Source: Paguma larvata (taxonomy: Eukaryota > Chordata > Mammalia > Carnivora > Viverridae). Taken from it: a stretch of 64,000 bases of DNA. The stretch is taken from positions 48,503,587-48,567,586 of the forward strand of contig CM057833.1 of assembly GCA_030068075.1 (NCBI GenBank), read 5' to 3'. Each line of letters starts with the position of its first letter. Position 1 is the first letter of the stretch. The notes beneath the pieces were generated by a model. It saw only the letters and a list, made by a program, of their open reading frames with translations, made no database searches and was not told the DNA's origin. Both the position numbers and the translations under genes were made by a program. Of this stretch, positions 1-14,827 are shown in pieces.

Positions 1-827
1 AGTTTCACTATGACATGGAAAATATTTAAAGGAGAAGGCTGTTTAGCTAATTTGTCTGCAAGTGAACTGCTTAGTGGAAAACTATCCTAAATTAACTGTA
101 AGGCCACCCACCGAGCGAACCTCATAAAAGGCCATGGCTGCTCAGCTTGGTTCTGTGTAGCCATTCAATAATTACTAGATAAATGCATAACTAAAAGCTC
201 TATTACACTAATAATTTGTACTGAGATAGATGTGTGGGACACCCTGCTGGGTTAATTTGTCATCCCCGCAGCAAACTTCTAAAGAGAGCTCTTCTGTAGG
301 GGAATCATGCTAATACGTGGTCCCGAGGAGGACAGGTCAGAGCAGTAAGACCAATTGGCTCCTTAATCTCTTAAAGAGGCAAAATGCCCCCTGGGTTGAG
401 TGCCAGAGAGAAAAGTGGGGTGATTAACCACGTGGGCCCAGATTTAAACTCATCTCGAAGCTGCCCTCCCTTGGGATTTTTTGCCCCTTTCTCTCCACCT
501 CTCTCCATCTCCCTGTCTCTCCATCTTTTGCTCCCTCTCTTCCTTCCCCCACCTGCACCCCCACCGTAGACCCACAGTGCACGCATGGTAAAGGCAGTGG
601 TTCTGAGCAAGGTTTCTTTGAAATCCTCTCATTGCTAAGACTTCCCGGTATTGCTTGAACTATAAGTCACATAATCAGATAAATCCCTATCAGTTCTTTC
701 TTCTTGGGTTAGCTTCATGAAATGTTGATTCCATGTTTTGGACGCCTTTATTTTCCTTTTTTTCAGAGTAGAATAAAAAAGTCAATATTGAACTTGTATC
801 TCCTCTTTATGCGGAATGTTTTCTCCT

Positions 828-828
<1 letters not shown>

Positions 829-870
<42 letters not shown>
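829..870. repeat. (CA)n microsatellite
   Basis: Uninterrupted AC dinucleotide run of about 42 bp in intron 7. Confidence 0.98.
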
Positions 871-872
<2 letters not shown>

Positions 873-1392
873 TTGCTGTTTTAAATATGAAGCCCACATT
901 GAAGCTTCACTGCAAGGTTTTCAAACTCCCCTATTGACAGAACCATAAATCATGTTAAAGTTAAGTGAATTACTGTAGCATGGAACTGTGGCTTTAACAA
1001 TGTTTATGTAGTATCAGCTTATCATCCATGTAGGCAAAGGGGGGTGAGCACTGATATTTGAAATGGGAATGTACAGCCCTATTAATATGGTTGCAGTATC
1101 ACGGAGTCACCTATTTCATGCTGCACCCTTGGTATTGTCGAGATTAGTGTCCTTAATCACGCGTATAGAATGGTATATTCCACAGAAAATTTACATTTGG
1201 CATCTACCATTACTTCATATTAAATGGCAGTTGCTCCCCGCCCCCCCATCAAACGCTTCCTTTTTCTTGTGTGCCAAACACCCAGGAGCAACCTCAGAGT
1301 TGCCAGGTTGCAATACAATAATAAGGGACCGGAGAACAAACACTTCTGAAAGGAAATAAACCATTTGACCTCCGAAAAATCATCCAAATGGG

Positions 1393-1535
1393 AGCAGCAG
1401 AGTGCAGTGAAAAGTGCATGGGTTGCGGAGTCGACCAGAGTAGAATTCGGATCCAGGCTGGCCACTTGGGATCCGTGTGGGCTTGAACTAGTCACCTATC
1501 TTCTGCCCGCTTTTTCTTTTCCCACCTGTACAAAA
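1393..1535 (+). mobile_element. MIR fragment, sense
   Basis: Old tRNA-derived SINE: GTGCAGTGAAAAGTGCATGG, TTGCGGAGTCGACCAGAGTA and GGGCTTGAACTAGTCACCTA follow the MIR core order (GTGGTTAAGAGCACGG..., GAGCCAGAC..., CTTGGGCAAGTTACTT). Confidence 0.65.
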
Positions 1536-1979
1536 CTTTAAAGCGTGAGGAGGAGGAGGAGGAAGTGAAATGACACGGAAAGGGCTGGATACTGTCATAG
1601 TATGTCACTAAATGCTCACCACCTCTGGGATGTCTTTTCTCCTCACTTTGAATGTACTTCTCTGGAGAGGGTCCTTACTTCCTTCATCCCTCAATCCTCC
1701 TCCCTAGTTGTCTTCTACCTGTTCTCGTGGGTCCTCTCCGGGAGCACCCCCCTTATGCCCAGATGAAGAGATGTGGTCCCCGGGAAGTAAACCAGCCTGG
1801 TTACCCCGTCGCACTGGGAGAATAGTGGAATCTCCCCAGCGGGGCAATAAATAGCTCCCTCCCAAGATGGGTAGCCCGTTAGCTGTGGTAGAAACTTCAC
1901 TTTGGCATGTCTTCATTCAGGCATGGCTCTTGCTAAAGTTAAGCACCGTTTTTGTTAGCAAGAGTCTGTTGTTTATAGG

Positions 1980-2130
1980 AATCAATTCAGCATATAATTA
2001 TTGAGCACTTCCCATCTGCCAAGCAGTGTGCTCGGCCCCAGTGAACAAACCAGACGAGGCCCGTGCCTGCAGCCTAGTCAAACAGGCAGATATGAGACAG
2101 ACTGGTATTAGTATGATGAGATTAATGAGA
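1980..2130 (+). repeat. Ancient interspersed repeat, same family as 19245-20245
   Basis: ATTATTGAGCACTTCCCATC, TGCCAAGCAGTGTGCTCGGC, CCCAGTGAACAAACCAGACG and CCTGCAGCCTAGTCAAACAG match the start of that family. Confidence 0.6.
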
Positions 2131-2339
2131 GGGGAATTCAAGAAAGGGACAATATAGCACAGGTATGTAAAGGATTTGTGGGGGTCCCTTCTGTTGGCCT
2201 GCAATATGAATTTGGAAAACCTTGGCATCCCCGAGGGATAACTCCAGATCTTCCCAAATCCCCAAGTTCCTGAACACCATAAAAAGTTGCGGAATTATCG
2301 CATACCCAGTAATGAATGGCTTCGAAGATATGTTAATAT

Positions 2340-2910
2340 AGATTCTTTTTCACGTGAAATAGTCTTATAAGCGAGAGGAACACAACCAACTTCCTTACCC
2401 ATCCCTCTACTGCTCCAAAAGAAAAGCACGGATTGGTGCTTGTAACCAAAAAGTCTAGGGGTTTATGGCTTCCGGGAGAGCTGGATCCAGAAGCCCAGGC
2501 GATACCTTCAGAAATCTGTATGTAGTTCTCTCCCTTCAGCTCGGCCGTCTTCTGTGTGAACTTCATTCTTAGGCTGAATCTCCTCCGACCGTGGCATTGA
2601 CGCAAGCAGCCCTAGGCTTAATTCTCACCAATTTAACAATCCCAAGGGAGAGAGAACAGCTTTTTCACAATAGATCTGGGAAAGGTTCAACTCCTGGATG
2701 CTTATGGCTCTGATTGTCTGCTTTGGGTCATTCGTTTGGGTCACTTTTGGAATAACCCTCATGTTTCAAGGATAAAGGGGTTTTCTTATGGGCATAGCCT
2801 GGGTTGTGTGCCTACCTGCAGAGCCAGGGGTAGGGTTAAGGCCACTCTAAATCCATAGACTGAGGCTGATGGAAGGATAGGTATTCCCACCCCTCAACCC
2901 CCCCAAAAAA
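2340..2910 (+). repeat. Ancient interspersed repeat, unnamed second family
   Basis: Segments such as GAGCTGGATCCAGAAGCCCA, TCTGTGTGAACTTCATTCTT, TAGGCTTAATTCTCACCAAT, GAGAGAACAGCTTTTTCACA and AGCCTGGGTTGTGTGCCTAC follow, in order, a repeat I recognise from other mammalian introns. I cannot name it without a repeat library. No coding evidence. Confidence 0.5.
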
Positions 2911-3299
2911 ACCCATAAGAGCCCTGTTTCCAGACTTTCTCACTAGCCAGAGTGACTTATTCCTGCAGTCAGGACCTGCAGAGCACAGGTAAGGGCAGGT
3001 CCTAGAAAGTGACTGTTAGCCCATGCCATGAAACTCCAGGTCCACGAAGACAGTCGAAAATTCCCAGTTATCTCATGTTGCCACGTTGCATTGTATGATC
3101 CTGATTATTTCTCGTGTACCCTAAGTTATCCTAAAAAAAAATTCGAAGAATTAAAAATAACCCGCAGTCTAATATACTGTCTAGCACGTAACTCATTCTC
3201 AACACATACTTTTTAAGTGAGTGAGCCCCACTGTGTACTAGAATTAATTCTAGTCTCAGGAAGATTTTTTTTTTTTTCTGGGCTGTTGTATCCAATATA

Positions 3300-3420
3300 T
3301 AGAGAAAGAAATGTAGGCTCAGAAATGTTAAGTAATTTTGCCCAGATTAGGAAAGGGAGTGGGGATTTCAAGCCCAGAGTGGTTGAGCTCTAAAACCCAC
3401 ACACGCCATACAATTTCCCT
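3300..3420 (-). mobile_element. MIR fragment, antisense
   Basis: GAAATGTAGGCTCAGAAATG, TTAAGTAATTTTGCCCAGAT and GATTTCAAGCCCAGAGTGGT match the reversed MIR core (GAAACTGAGGC...TTAAGTAACTTGCCCAAGG...). Confidence 0.75.
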
Positions 3421-4534
3421 CTAGTTTGCAATAGAGGAGACCCGGAAGCTGACACAGACAGAGCTGGTCGATACCCGAGACCTGGGATGAAAACATGAAC
3501 CTTTGACTTCAGACACTGGACTGACTCTTCTCATACTTCTTCCTCCCTGTGTGTGTGTGATATCGACCACAGTAGGGAGAAATCCTTCAATCTCAGGGGT
3601 GTATTCGGGAAGATACTTGGAATTCAGGAGGACGCCTTGAAACTAACATGTCTCTCAGAAATAGGGGCTTAAACTGGAACATAGACCTGACAATTTGGCG
3701 CGGGAAATGCTGCAAATCAGCCAACACTTTTGTGTTTATCATGGGTTTTGTTGTTTATTTGCTTGTTTTTTGCCTTTTTTTTTTTTTCACGTTGGCAGAC
3801 ACTTGCGGACTACCCAGGCCCCAACCCTTGGTAATCCTCCGGGAGACTGGAGGACCCCTACGGATTATACTTTGGAAATTCTCTTTTGCGGGACCGCAGT
3901 TTGTAATTCCAGTGCACTTCCAGCCCGTTGTGAGAGGACTCCCTGCCTATTTCTGTTAACCTCTGTGGCCATCCATTCTGTGGGGTTGCTTTTTCCTCCA
4001 GTGTTTTGCCATATTTCTTATTCCTCATCTCTCATTTCGTAGATTGCTTCCATGTTACATAGAAGCTCAGGTTCCCTTCATGGAACGGGATTCTTTTCAA
4101 CTTTGCTTACTAAACAGTCCCTCTTTGTCTTTCCAATAATCCTCGCTGTTGCGTGGTGTTTGAACGCATGTCACGTGAGCTGTCATGGCAGCCTGGCAAA
4201 TAGTGTGCAAAGATCGCGTGTTCAGAGAGGAGGTCCCCGGGATCCAAAATCCGGGGCTCCATCATTCAGAGCTGGAACAGGCACACTCATGGATTTGAAA
4301 ACTCGAAATACTACAGCCTTCCCAAAGTCAGGATGTCTTAGAGCCTGAGTCCAGAAATACTCTATACCTTGATATTTCAGAAACATTTAAAAACTAATTT
4401 CTTTTAAGGGGCACGTGCTCCCTTGTTTCAGATATTTTAGATTTCAGCGTTATCACCATGGACCGGTTGTACTCAGTATTTGTATTAATCCCAGAGACGA
4501 GATTCCACAGGCATGTAAAGCTAGGTGAGCTTCA

Positions 4535-4645
4535 GCGATTGGATTCAAATTCTTCATTTTGCAGAGGAGAGAAGTGGAAGAGAGAGAAGTTGCCTATATT
4601 TATAAGCCAAGTAGCGGCAGAAACAAAACTAAAAGTCCCTTAACC
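4535..4645 (-). mobile_element. Possible MIR fragment, antisense
   Basis: TTCATTTTGCAGAGGAGAGA followed by AGAAGTTGCCTATATTTATA and AGCCAAGTAGCGGCAGAAAC resembles the reversed MIR core, heavily diverged. Confidence 0.45.
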
Positions 4646-5394
4646 TAGTTAGAAAATTTTCAAAAAAAAAAAATAATAATGAGAAAATTTTTCTTAGATC
4701 TTCTTTAGAAACTTTTTTTTGATGCAACATGCATTAGATCTCCAATAAGCAATTCCCCAAAACTGACATGGTGGGCCTTTCAAGGGAATGATAGAAATTT
4801 CTATTGTATTCGGGTTTGGGGAGGCCAGGAGGAAGACATGCATAGAATCTGGTTAGCTCCGAAGTGTTCTTGGAGAGCAGGGGTCTGCATGATAAAGGGG
4901 AGTTCAGTACGGACATTCAAGGATTGTAGATATAAATGAAAAATAGAGTCTAGAGGGAGATAGCCCCATGGTTCTAAGTTTCTAGGTTAAGTGTCAAGAG
5001 TTTGAGATTTAAGCAAAGGTACAGGTCAAAGTATATTTGGTCAAAAAGAGTCTTCATAGGTCATTGTTTCTATGGTATCTATGACCGTTAGATCAAAGTT
5101 GTTGCTACTGTTGCTTTGGTTTTACATCTTGTCATTTAGAGATTTCTTTTCAAGGTGCTCATGTCATGTCAATACTGATAGTACAGACTCTTTCATCAAT
5201 ATTTATGTATTCATTTGTCCAAGAGACAGGTAAGCAGCAGGTACCTCTTATTCTTACTTTTCCTTTCCCCTCGTGTATTCTGTAATCCAAACAGATCTTA
5301 GCAAATAGGAACAAATTTCAATGTATTCATCTCCCATCCTTATCTCCATCCCTATGATAGCATTACCAATAAAAGAGGCTATGTGTTGATGACT

Positions 5395-5615
5395 TACCCA
5401 CATGGTCAAGAACTACACCACGTGCCTTAGATACTTTGTCTCATTTGATCCTAACAACAAATCTATGAGATATCATTAGCCCCCTTATACACAAGGCAAA
5501 ACTGAGTATAGAGAAGCTCAAAAACTTAAAGCATAGCTGGTTTAAGTGGAAGATCTAGAATTTGAATCTCTACCTATCTGACTCTAAGCCCATGGTCCTC
5601 ATATTATGCCTCTAC
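5395..5615 (-). mobile_element. MIR, antisense, nearly full length
   Basis: CTCATTTGATCCTAACAACA, GGCAAAACTGAGTATAGAGA, AAGTGGAAGATCTAGAATTT and TGACTCTAAGCCCATGGTCC follow the reversed MIR order across its whole length. Confidence 0.8.
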
Positions 5616-6006
5616 CATTTCTTTTTACTCATATGTTTAACTTGAAATCATACACACACAGGTGTGGGAAACCAGCACGGACCAAAGCAGGTAAAATAAT
5701 GGTGAAGAGAGACGAGCAAAGACCTACAGTGGGGGCTGGGAGGAGGAGTGGGTGAAAGTAGTCAAAAGGTACAAACTCCCATCATAGAAAAAAAAGAGAG
5801 GCGATGGGTAGTTAGTAGAAATACAGAAGGCAAGCCGATTACTTTGAAAGCTTCTAAGAGGTGAGGCCGCAGCAGAAAGGCCGATCCAGACAAGGACAGG
5901 GTTTGATCGGGAAGAGATGAAAGGAGCAGCGATTGGCAGGTGCTCAACTCGTGAGCAGAGCACGGCAAGAGTTTGGAGAGGGAGCAGGGATTACGTGGGT
6001 CTACAC

Positions 6007-6230
6007 CAGGGGCCAGCAAACCGTGGCCCGCAGATTAAATCGAGTCTTCTGCCTGTTTTTGAAAGTAAAATGTAATTGGAACGTGGCCACACTCCTCTGT
6101 TTATGTAATAGCTGTGGCTGCTCCGGCAGCATAGCGGTGGAGTCGAGCAGTTGCAACAGAGACCACGCGGCCTACGAAGCCTGAAGTCTTCACTCTCTGG
6201 CCTTTACAGAAAGCGTTTGGCCACCTCTGG
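6007..6230 (-). mobile_element. MER5A-like non-autonomous hAT DNA transposon
   Basis: Both ends are recognisable as imperfect terminal inverted repeats: CAGGGGCCAGCAAACCGTGG at the left and GTTTGGCCACCTCTGG at the right. The inside matches reversed MER5A (GGCCCGCAGATTAAATCGAG, TTGGAACGTGGCCACACTCC, GTTGCAACAGAGACCACGCG). Length is close to full for the family. A clear 8-bp duplication is not preserved. Confidence 0.9.
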
Positions 6231-7580
6231 TCGAGGTTCTAAGCCAGGGCCCCAGACCAAGAAGGGTCTTTCGGTAGCTAACATTGATCTAAATAAAAAT
6301 TTTAAAAAACTTCCCCTACTCCTCCTCCCCCTTTTTGTCTGTTTTTCCGGGAGACATTAGAATTTGGTCTCCAACCTGAGGATCCCCTTAATTAAAATGG
6401 AACAGAATATACCAGTCATCTTAGAAATGTAGTAGAGCATCAAGTTACTCTGGTAGCAGTAATACAAGAATACGAGTGCTCTCCCCATCATCACACAATG
6501 GCCACGTCTCTCTCATATGACGCCCACGTCTTTCACACGCGTCTCGGCAATGTTAAAGATTCATACTATATATTTTGAAAACTTGGTTTGCTTCAAGTTA
6601 AAGGTTTATTATTTAGAAAAGGCTCCACCTCCTACAGGTTTAAAAACCACTGCTAATTCCCCTTTCCTTGTGTCTCCGTTAAAATAAATCCCATAACTCC
6701 AAACTCCTGGGCTTTCCTAAGTGGCAGGTCTGATCATGCATGATTTATAAATTATAGCTACGGGCCATTAAGATAGATTTCTCAGCTTTAGAGCCGGCTA
6801 CAGTGGTGTTATCCACTGCGGTTTTGAATTTCTGAGGAAGCCAAGTACATAGTAGTTGACAACCCAAATAATTCAAATTCCATTTGCCTTTGTGGAAGGA
6901 TTTTTTTTTTTCCTTTAGCACAATTTTTTTTTTCCTCCCACTTTCTTCTCCTTTTAGAGTTCTGCCTTATTAAAATCTTTACTTCTTAAATATGAGTAGT
7001 CAGGAGTTCTTAATGCCGCCCATTGCTCTATGGAGATGGTTATTTTTGTCTCAGGAACATCTTACTACTGAAGAGAGATGAGTGGCTTTTTCTGGTAACA
7101 GTGCGAACACGGAGAAACAGTTTGGACTCTCACCTGTTGCCACTGACTCAGTGTCGATTTAATGGTATGACTGTGAAGTTTTACAAATGCCAAGGCTTGC
7201 GAGTGATCATTCCTTCTGTGAGGGAAGAAGGCTGTGTAGCACTGTCTTACGAGCACACACCTGAAGGGGGATTAGGATTTATTGTTTGCATTGCCCTCTT
7301 GACAGCTTTTCTTTGGAGTCTCGAAAGCAAATGCTAACAGGAAAAGAATCCAAGTCCCTGTCCAACTCTGTGAGAATCTGTGACGGTTCGTGGATGAGGA
7401 ATAAAGCAATTCATGCTGTATCGGGTTAAATACAAAACCATATTTCAACCCATAAAATTTTGGTTGGAGGAAAAATGAGGGACGGTTATATGAGTTTGGG
7501 CAAAACTACTGAAAATGGTAAGGAGGGATTACTTCTCTCTTTTTTCCTCAAAATCTATAAAAGATTAAAATGCAAGTTTC

Positions 7581-7819
7581 GGGGCGCCTGGGTGGCTCAG
7601 TCGGTTGAGCGGCCGACTTCGGCTCAGGTCATGATCTCACAGTCTGTGAGTTCGAGCCCCGCGTCGGGCTCTGTGCTGACGGCTCAGAGCCTGGAGCCTG
7701 CTTCAGATTCTGTGTCTCCCTCTCTCTCTGCCCTTCCCCTGCTCACTCTCTGTCTCTATATCTCTCAAAAATAAATAAACGTTAAAAAAAAATTTAAAAA
7801 AAAAAAAATAAAAAAAAAA
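7581..7819 (+). mobile_element. Felid tRNA-Lys-derived SINE (SINEC_Fc type), full length
   Basis: Full-length sense copy. It starts GGGGCGCCTGGGTGGCTCAG; box A (TGGCTCAGTCGG) and box B (AGTTCGAGCCCC) of the tRNA-like head are intact. The body (CTGACGGCTCAGAGCCTGG) is followed by a CT-rich stretch and the AATAAATAAACG tail with a long A-rich end. A perfect 15-bp target-site duplication, TAAAATGCAAGTTTC, flanks it at 7566-7580 and 7820-7834. The open frame through it is not a gene. Confidence 0.96.
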
Positions 7820-8035
7820 TAAAATGCAAGTTTCCAAACTTATCCGGCTATGCCTCCCTGATGTCATCTTTTTTTGAGCTAGAATATGTGTCTACAAGGC
7901 CTTCCTGCCATGGAGGACTCATAGACCAAGAGTCACTTGGATCAAATTAGTCCCTCAACATACATGACAACCTAGTAATGACCCTGACCTTCTGCATCCC
8001 CAGTTTTAATTCTGCTTTAAAGGAGACAGCATCTT

Positions 8036-8264
8036 GGGGCACCTGGGTGGCTCAGTCGGTTAAGCATCCGACTTCAGGTCATGATCTCACCATTCGTGGG
8101 CTCGAGCCCCATGTCGGGGTCTGTGCTGCCGGCTCAGAGCCTGGAGCCTGCTTCGGATTCTGTGTCTCCCTCTCTCTCTGCACCTCCTTCACTCACACTC
8201 TGTCTCTCTCTCTCTCAAAAATAAATAAACATAAAATAAATAAAAATAAATAAACATAAAAAAA
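8036..8264 (+). mobile_element. Felid tRNA-Lys-derived SINE, full length
   Basis: Second sense copy, 216 bp after the previous one. Head with box A (TGGCTCAGTCGG) and box B, body, CT-rich stretch, and a tail of repeated AAATAAATAAACATAAA. Imperfect target-site duplication: 8022-8035 and 8265-8279 share GGA...GCATCTT with small differences. The degenerate duplication suggests an older insertion than the copy at 7581. Confidence 0.95.
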
Positions 8265-8286
8265 GGATGAAAGCATCTTTAACAAA

Positions 8287-8304
8287 ATATATATATATAT
8301 ATAT
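8287..8304. repeat. (AT)n microsatellite
   Basis: Short AT run just after the second felid SINE. Confidence 0.9.
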
Positions 8305-8936
8305 CATGCCAAATTTTTAGCTTTTTCTCTTTCAAACTAAAACCAAGAGAATCTTTTAAAGAAGCACGGGGCAAGGGGAGGGGATAGAGTACAAACAAGT
8401 AAACCAACCTGTCTGACCTGCTTTCTCCTTTATAAGTATCCAGTAATATGATCATTTTGTAATAAATAACTGAGCTCTACACCCTTTGGGAAATTCTGGC
8501 TCCCTGTTTTTTTTGCATTGTGGCTACTTTGTTCAGAATGTGTAGGCAGTACTATCCTGGCCAAAGAAAACCTGATCAAATTTCCTTCCTTCTTACTCGT
8601 ATTGTTTGCGAAAAGCCTAGCAGTTGTTTTAACTACGTCTGGCCTCTGGTTAAAGTTTAAACCGGTAGTGAGATCCACCCAGAGTGGGGTGTTTCTGCCA
8701 CTCTCTCCTGCTCCTGGCCTAGGGTACGAAGAGTATTAGACCCCAGAAGCAGCCAATTTTGTAGTGCCTTTTAATACACAAAACTGTATTAACATCAACA
8801 TGGATACAGACGGATGCACCGCAATAAACTGTAACCACTTGAGAAAAGCCTTTATTGACTCTCAAGTAAATAATGCACATTTTAAAGGATCTAAATATGC
8901 ATTTACATAATGTGCTATAATTTTTTATTGTGTCAG

Positions 8937-8939
<3 letters not shown>

Positions 8940-8973
<34 letters not shown>
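8940..8973. repeat. (CA)n microsatellite
   Basis: CA run of about 34 bp. Confidence 0.98.
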
Positions 8974-8977
<4 letters not shown>

Positions 8978-9064
8978 CCATGAGATGTTTTCCTCTGTCA
9001 AAAATTTGGATTCCTACCATTCTTTGTGCATTACCTTAGCACCATGCCAGATTCATAATGGTAG

Positions 9065-9087
9065 TCTCTCTCTCTCTCTCTCTCTCT
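9065..9087. repeat. (CT)n microsatellite
   Basis: CT run of about 23 bp, close to the CA run at 8940. Confidence 0.95.
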
Positions 9088-11554
9088 GTAGGATCCCTGA
9101 TCGGAAGATCTCAGTGTACCTTTAATGAATTTTACTGATTGGGTGATTGATTGGTTTAACCCCAACGACACTTTCTAAAATGATTTGAGACTACTTAGGC
9201 ACCCTGAAAACATCTAATCCAAGAGAAAGGCGAGAAGACAAGAAATAGGAGAGAAGAAAATCCAAATTTAGATGTTGCTGACGTTTGAGCTTTAGAGAAC
9301 GGAAGAACAAGGGTCTCATGCAGTAAAAGTAATGCTAGCGGTTTATCTAGAGAAATGGCATGTACCTAATAATATTTCACAGACCTGCGCGAGGTCTACG
9401 TCACAGCTATTTTCTGTTTGAAGAAATTAAAGCGTAGGATCTTGAATGATTTATACCCAGTTTCACGGTGAACTAATGCCCGAACCAGAAAGTCCAAAGC
9501 ATGAGAAAGTCAGGGTTGTGAAGGATAACCCTTTGAAATGCAGACTCAGCTATTGCCTAATTTGAAACTACAGGCTAAGTGATTTCCTGGTGCTAATGAA
9601 GAATTAATTGGTCCTTATAAGTCAGTCATCATAGAATTAATTTCATATAGTACCATGTGTTCTTAGGTTTCTGTTAAACTCTGGGCCACAAGGGAAAGGT
9701 GAATAAATTGTTTTAGTAAAATACAATTCGCTAAGGTCTAAATTTAAGTGGCTAATGATGTTCTTTTGCATATTTAACCACAATAACAAAAAGGGCTAGG
9801 AGGTTTATTAACAGGAAAGGAGGGATTCCAAAATCAGTTGAATGATTCCCTCTATCAAGTTTCTTTAACTTTTAGCCACCTGATATTTACGCCAGTGAAT
9901 TTTTCCCTCGGGCAGCATTCTCTGTTGGCCACTACAGCTTCATAATTTGGACAGTAATTTATCACTTTCCATTGAGCACCTGAAGCATTGCCACCTTATC
10001 ATGAAGGTCTACTTCCCGGGGACTCTTGACTACGGAGTTCCCACCTTTGTGTTTGACACGCTGCAGAAACTGAGCATATTTTGTTACGCTTAGTACATTC
10101 CCAGCCGTGTTTAGGAAACACTACATTCTATCCCTAACTAGAAACTCTGGGGTCAGATGCGAGGCCGGGTCACATTTTCTTGCCACCGGCAGAGACAACC
10201 ATACCATACGAGATGAGCAAAACTCTTTCGGTTCCTTAAAGCACAACTGGCAAAGTAAGAGATGACCAGAGCCGTTTAACTTTTTAGCCTGTGGGTTTTA
10301 AACTCAGAGACAATAATGGATGGCCAGATTTATCATTTATTTTATGAAGTCCTCCGTTTTACTAGTTTTTCGGTAAACCCCCTGACTTTTTTCCAGGTGG
10401 AAAAAAAGAAAACCAAAGTTTTAAGTCTATCTGTTTGGTTCTTGATTTCTGTACCACCCTTGTATTCAATCGCTTGTTGTACATTCAGCTAGTATTTATG
10501 CAATGCCAGATGCTGTACCGGGGATATGACAGTGAACAATTAAGTAGAGAAAACTATTTACTAGGATTGGAAAGACTGGAAGGAGAACAAGTGTAAAGGG
10601 TGGAAGGTCACAAGAATTCTAGTTTCGGTAGGCCGTGTTCAAGATGACCTCAACTGTATGACTGAAGATGAAACTTTGGGTTGGCCCCCTGCTGTATCCC
10701 ATGCCCATAGTCAGTCCCATCAGTGCTTATTGGCTAGATTAAAGGTTGCATGAATGAATGGTCCCATCAGATCATCTGCAAGACATAGAGTAGACTATTG
10801 CTTCTACTCCAAGCCCCCATTTTCACTCTTTACAAACTACAGATGCTACTCTGAGCCCCCAAATCCTTAGCCATTTCAATTACTAGAAAGACCCCAATAC
10901 TAAAGATACCCCAGTAAAGAACAAAGAATCCATGGCCAGTGATCAAGGGTGATGTATGATTTTTACACACACGGCCATGTTTACGGGGTCGTGGAAGAAA
11001 GTGCGGCCTGTCTTGTTTCATTTGTTCCACAGTTTCACGAGTCCCTCTTGGTAGTAGGAAAGTCTTATTCTCCAAAAATTGGGGCGTCCCTTTGTTCGGT
11101 CTTTGCAGGGACTCCCAGAGGTGGAAGACTTAAATTGCAAAGAGTAAGGCAAGATGAACACTCTCACCTGCTTTTATTTGGGAGCTGTTTCTCTGGCCCT
11201 CCCTGAGGAAAGCTGCTTCCTTGGTGTTGCTTGGTTTGAGGACCTCCGACCCTCCCTGTGTGCTGTGCTTATTCTCTGTCAGATTTTATCAATCACCCTT
11301 CAAACCCAAGGGCAGAAGTTCTCTCAGGAACATTATCAAGCGGCTCACATAAGTTTTTAAATCTAATGTAATCTTCTTGTACAAATAAAATTTAGCAGGG
11401 CTCAAATGAAAAGGAGTAATAGTTGTCTGAGTTCTCGTATCAATTTTTATGGGCAGAGGGCCCACGGTTTAGCAGGGGTCCCTGCCCACTCAGCCTGTGG
11501 GTTCCTCTGTCTAACATTTATGCATTTTCTGAGTTTGGCTTTGAATGGGCCAAA

Positions 11555-11582
11555 AGAAAAAAGAAAGAAAGAAAGAAAAAAA
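11555..11582. repeat. (GAAA)n-like purine tract
   Basis: A/G-only stretch with repeated GAAA units. Confidence 0.85.
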
Positions 11583-11984
11583 GGCTACGTGAACCTTCCA
11601 TGTAAAGCGAGGCACCCAAATTACACAGGTTCATTAAGTGATCATTTACTACATTCTTCAAAAAAATTTCATCCTGTATTAGTCCCTAGAAATTTCTTTG
11701 AAAGGGGTATAAGAGCTTTAACAATGAATTATTGTCTATGGGTTAGCTCAGCATGAAAGAGGATCCATATGTGCAAACTAGAATTTGTCATATGTAATGT
11801 CAGTTAAATCAGGTCTAATCTACCAAATACATTTTTTATTGCTTGCTTCATTAAAAAGGCTCTTAAGGTAATGAATAATCTTCGGCTTCACCAAGGATTA
11901 TTAATGCCTTTATAACTCATGTCCACTGAAAATGGAAAGACAGCCTGAAACTCTACCCTAATCTAACCTCCATGTTTGTCTTAG

Positions 11985-14827
<2,843 letters not shown>

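Noticed and set aside
3648..4042. Two overlapping open frames with a hydrophobic stretch
   Set aside because: The hydrophobic segment comes from a T-rich run; no splice sites or known protein.
5933..6184. Open frame with a cysteine-rich peptide
   Set aside because: Lies in a MER5A-like DNA transposon.
7581..7655. tRNA-Lys-like sequence with A and B boxes
   Set aside because: It is the head of a SINE, without an intact cloverleaf, and is repeated across the window; not a tRNA gene.
7460..8253. Two frames containing WVAQSV and SLEPASDS-like peptides
   Set aside because: These are translations of felid SINEs; the same peptide appears at every SINE copy (also 25531-25719 and 41286-41468).
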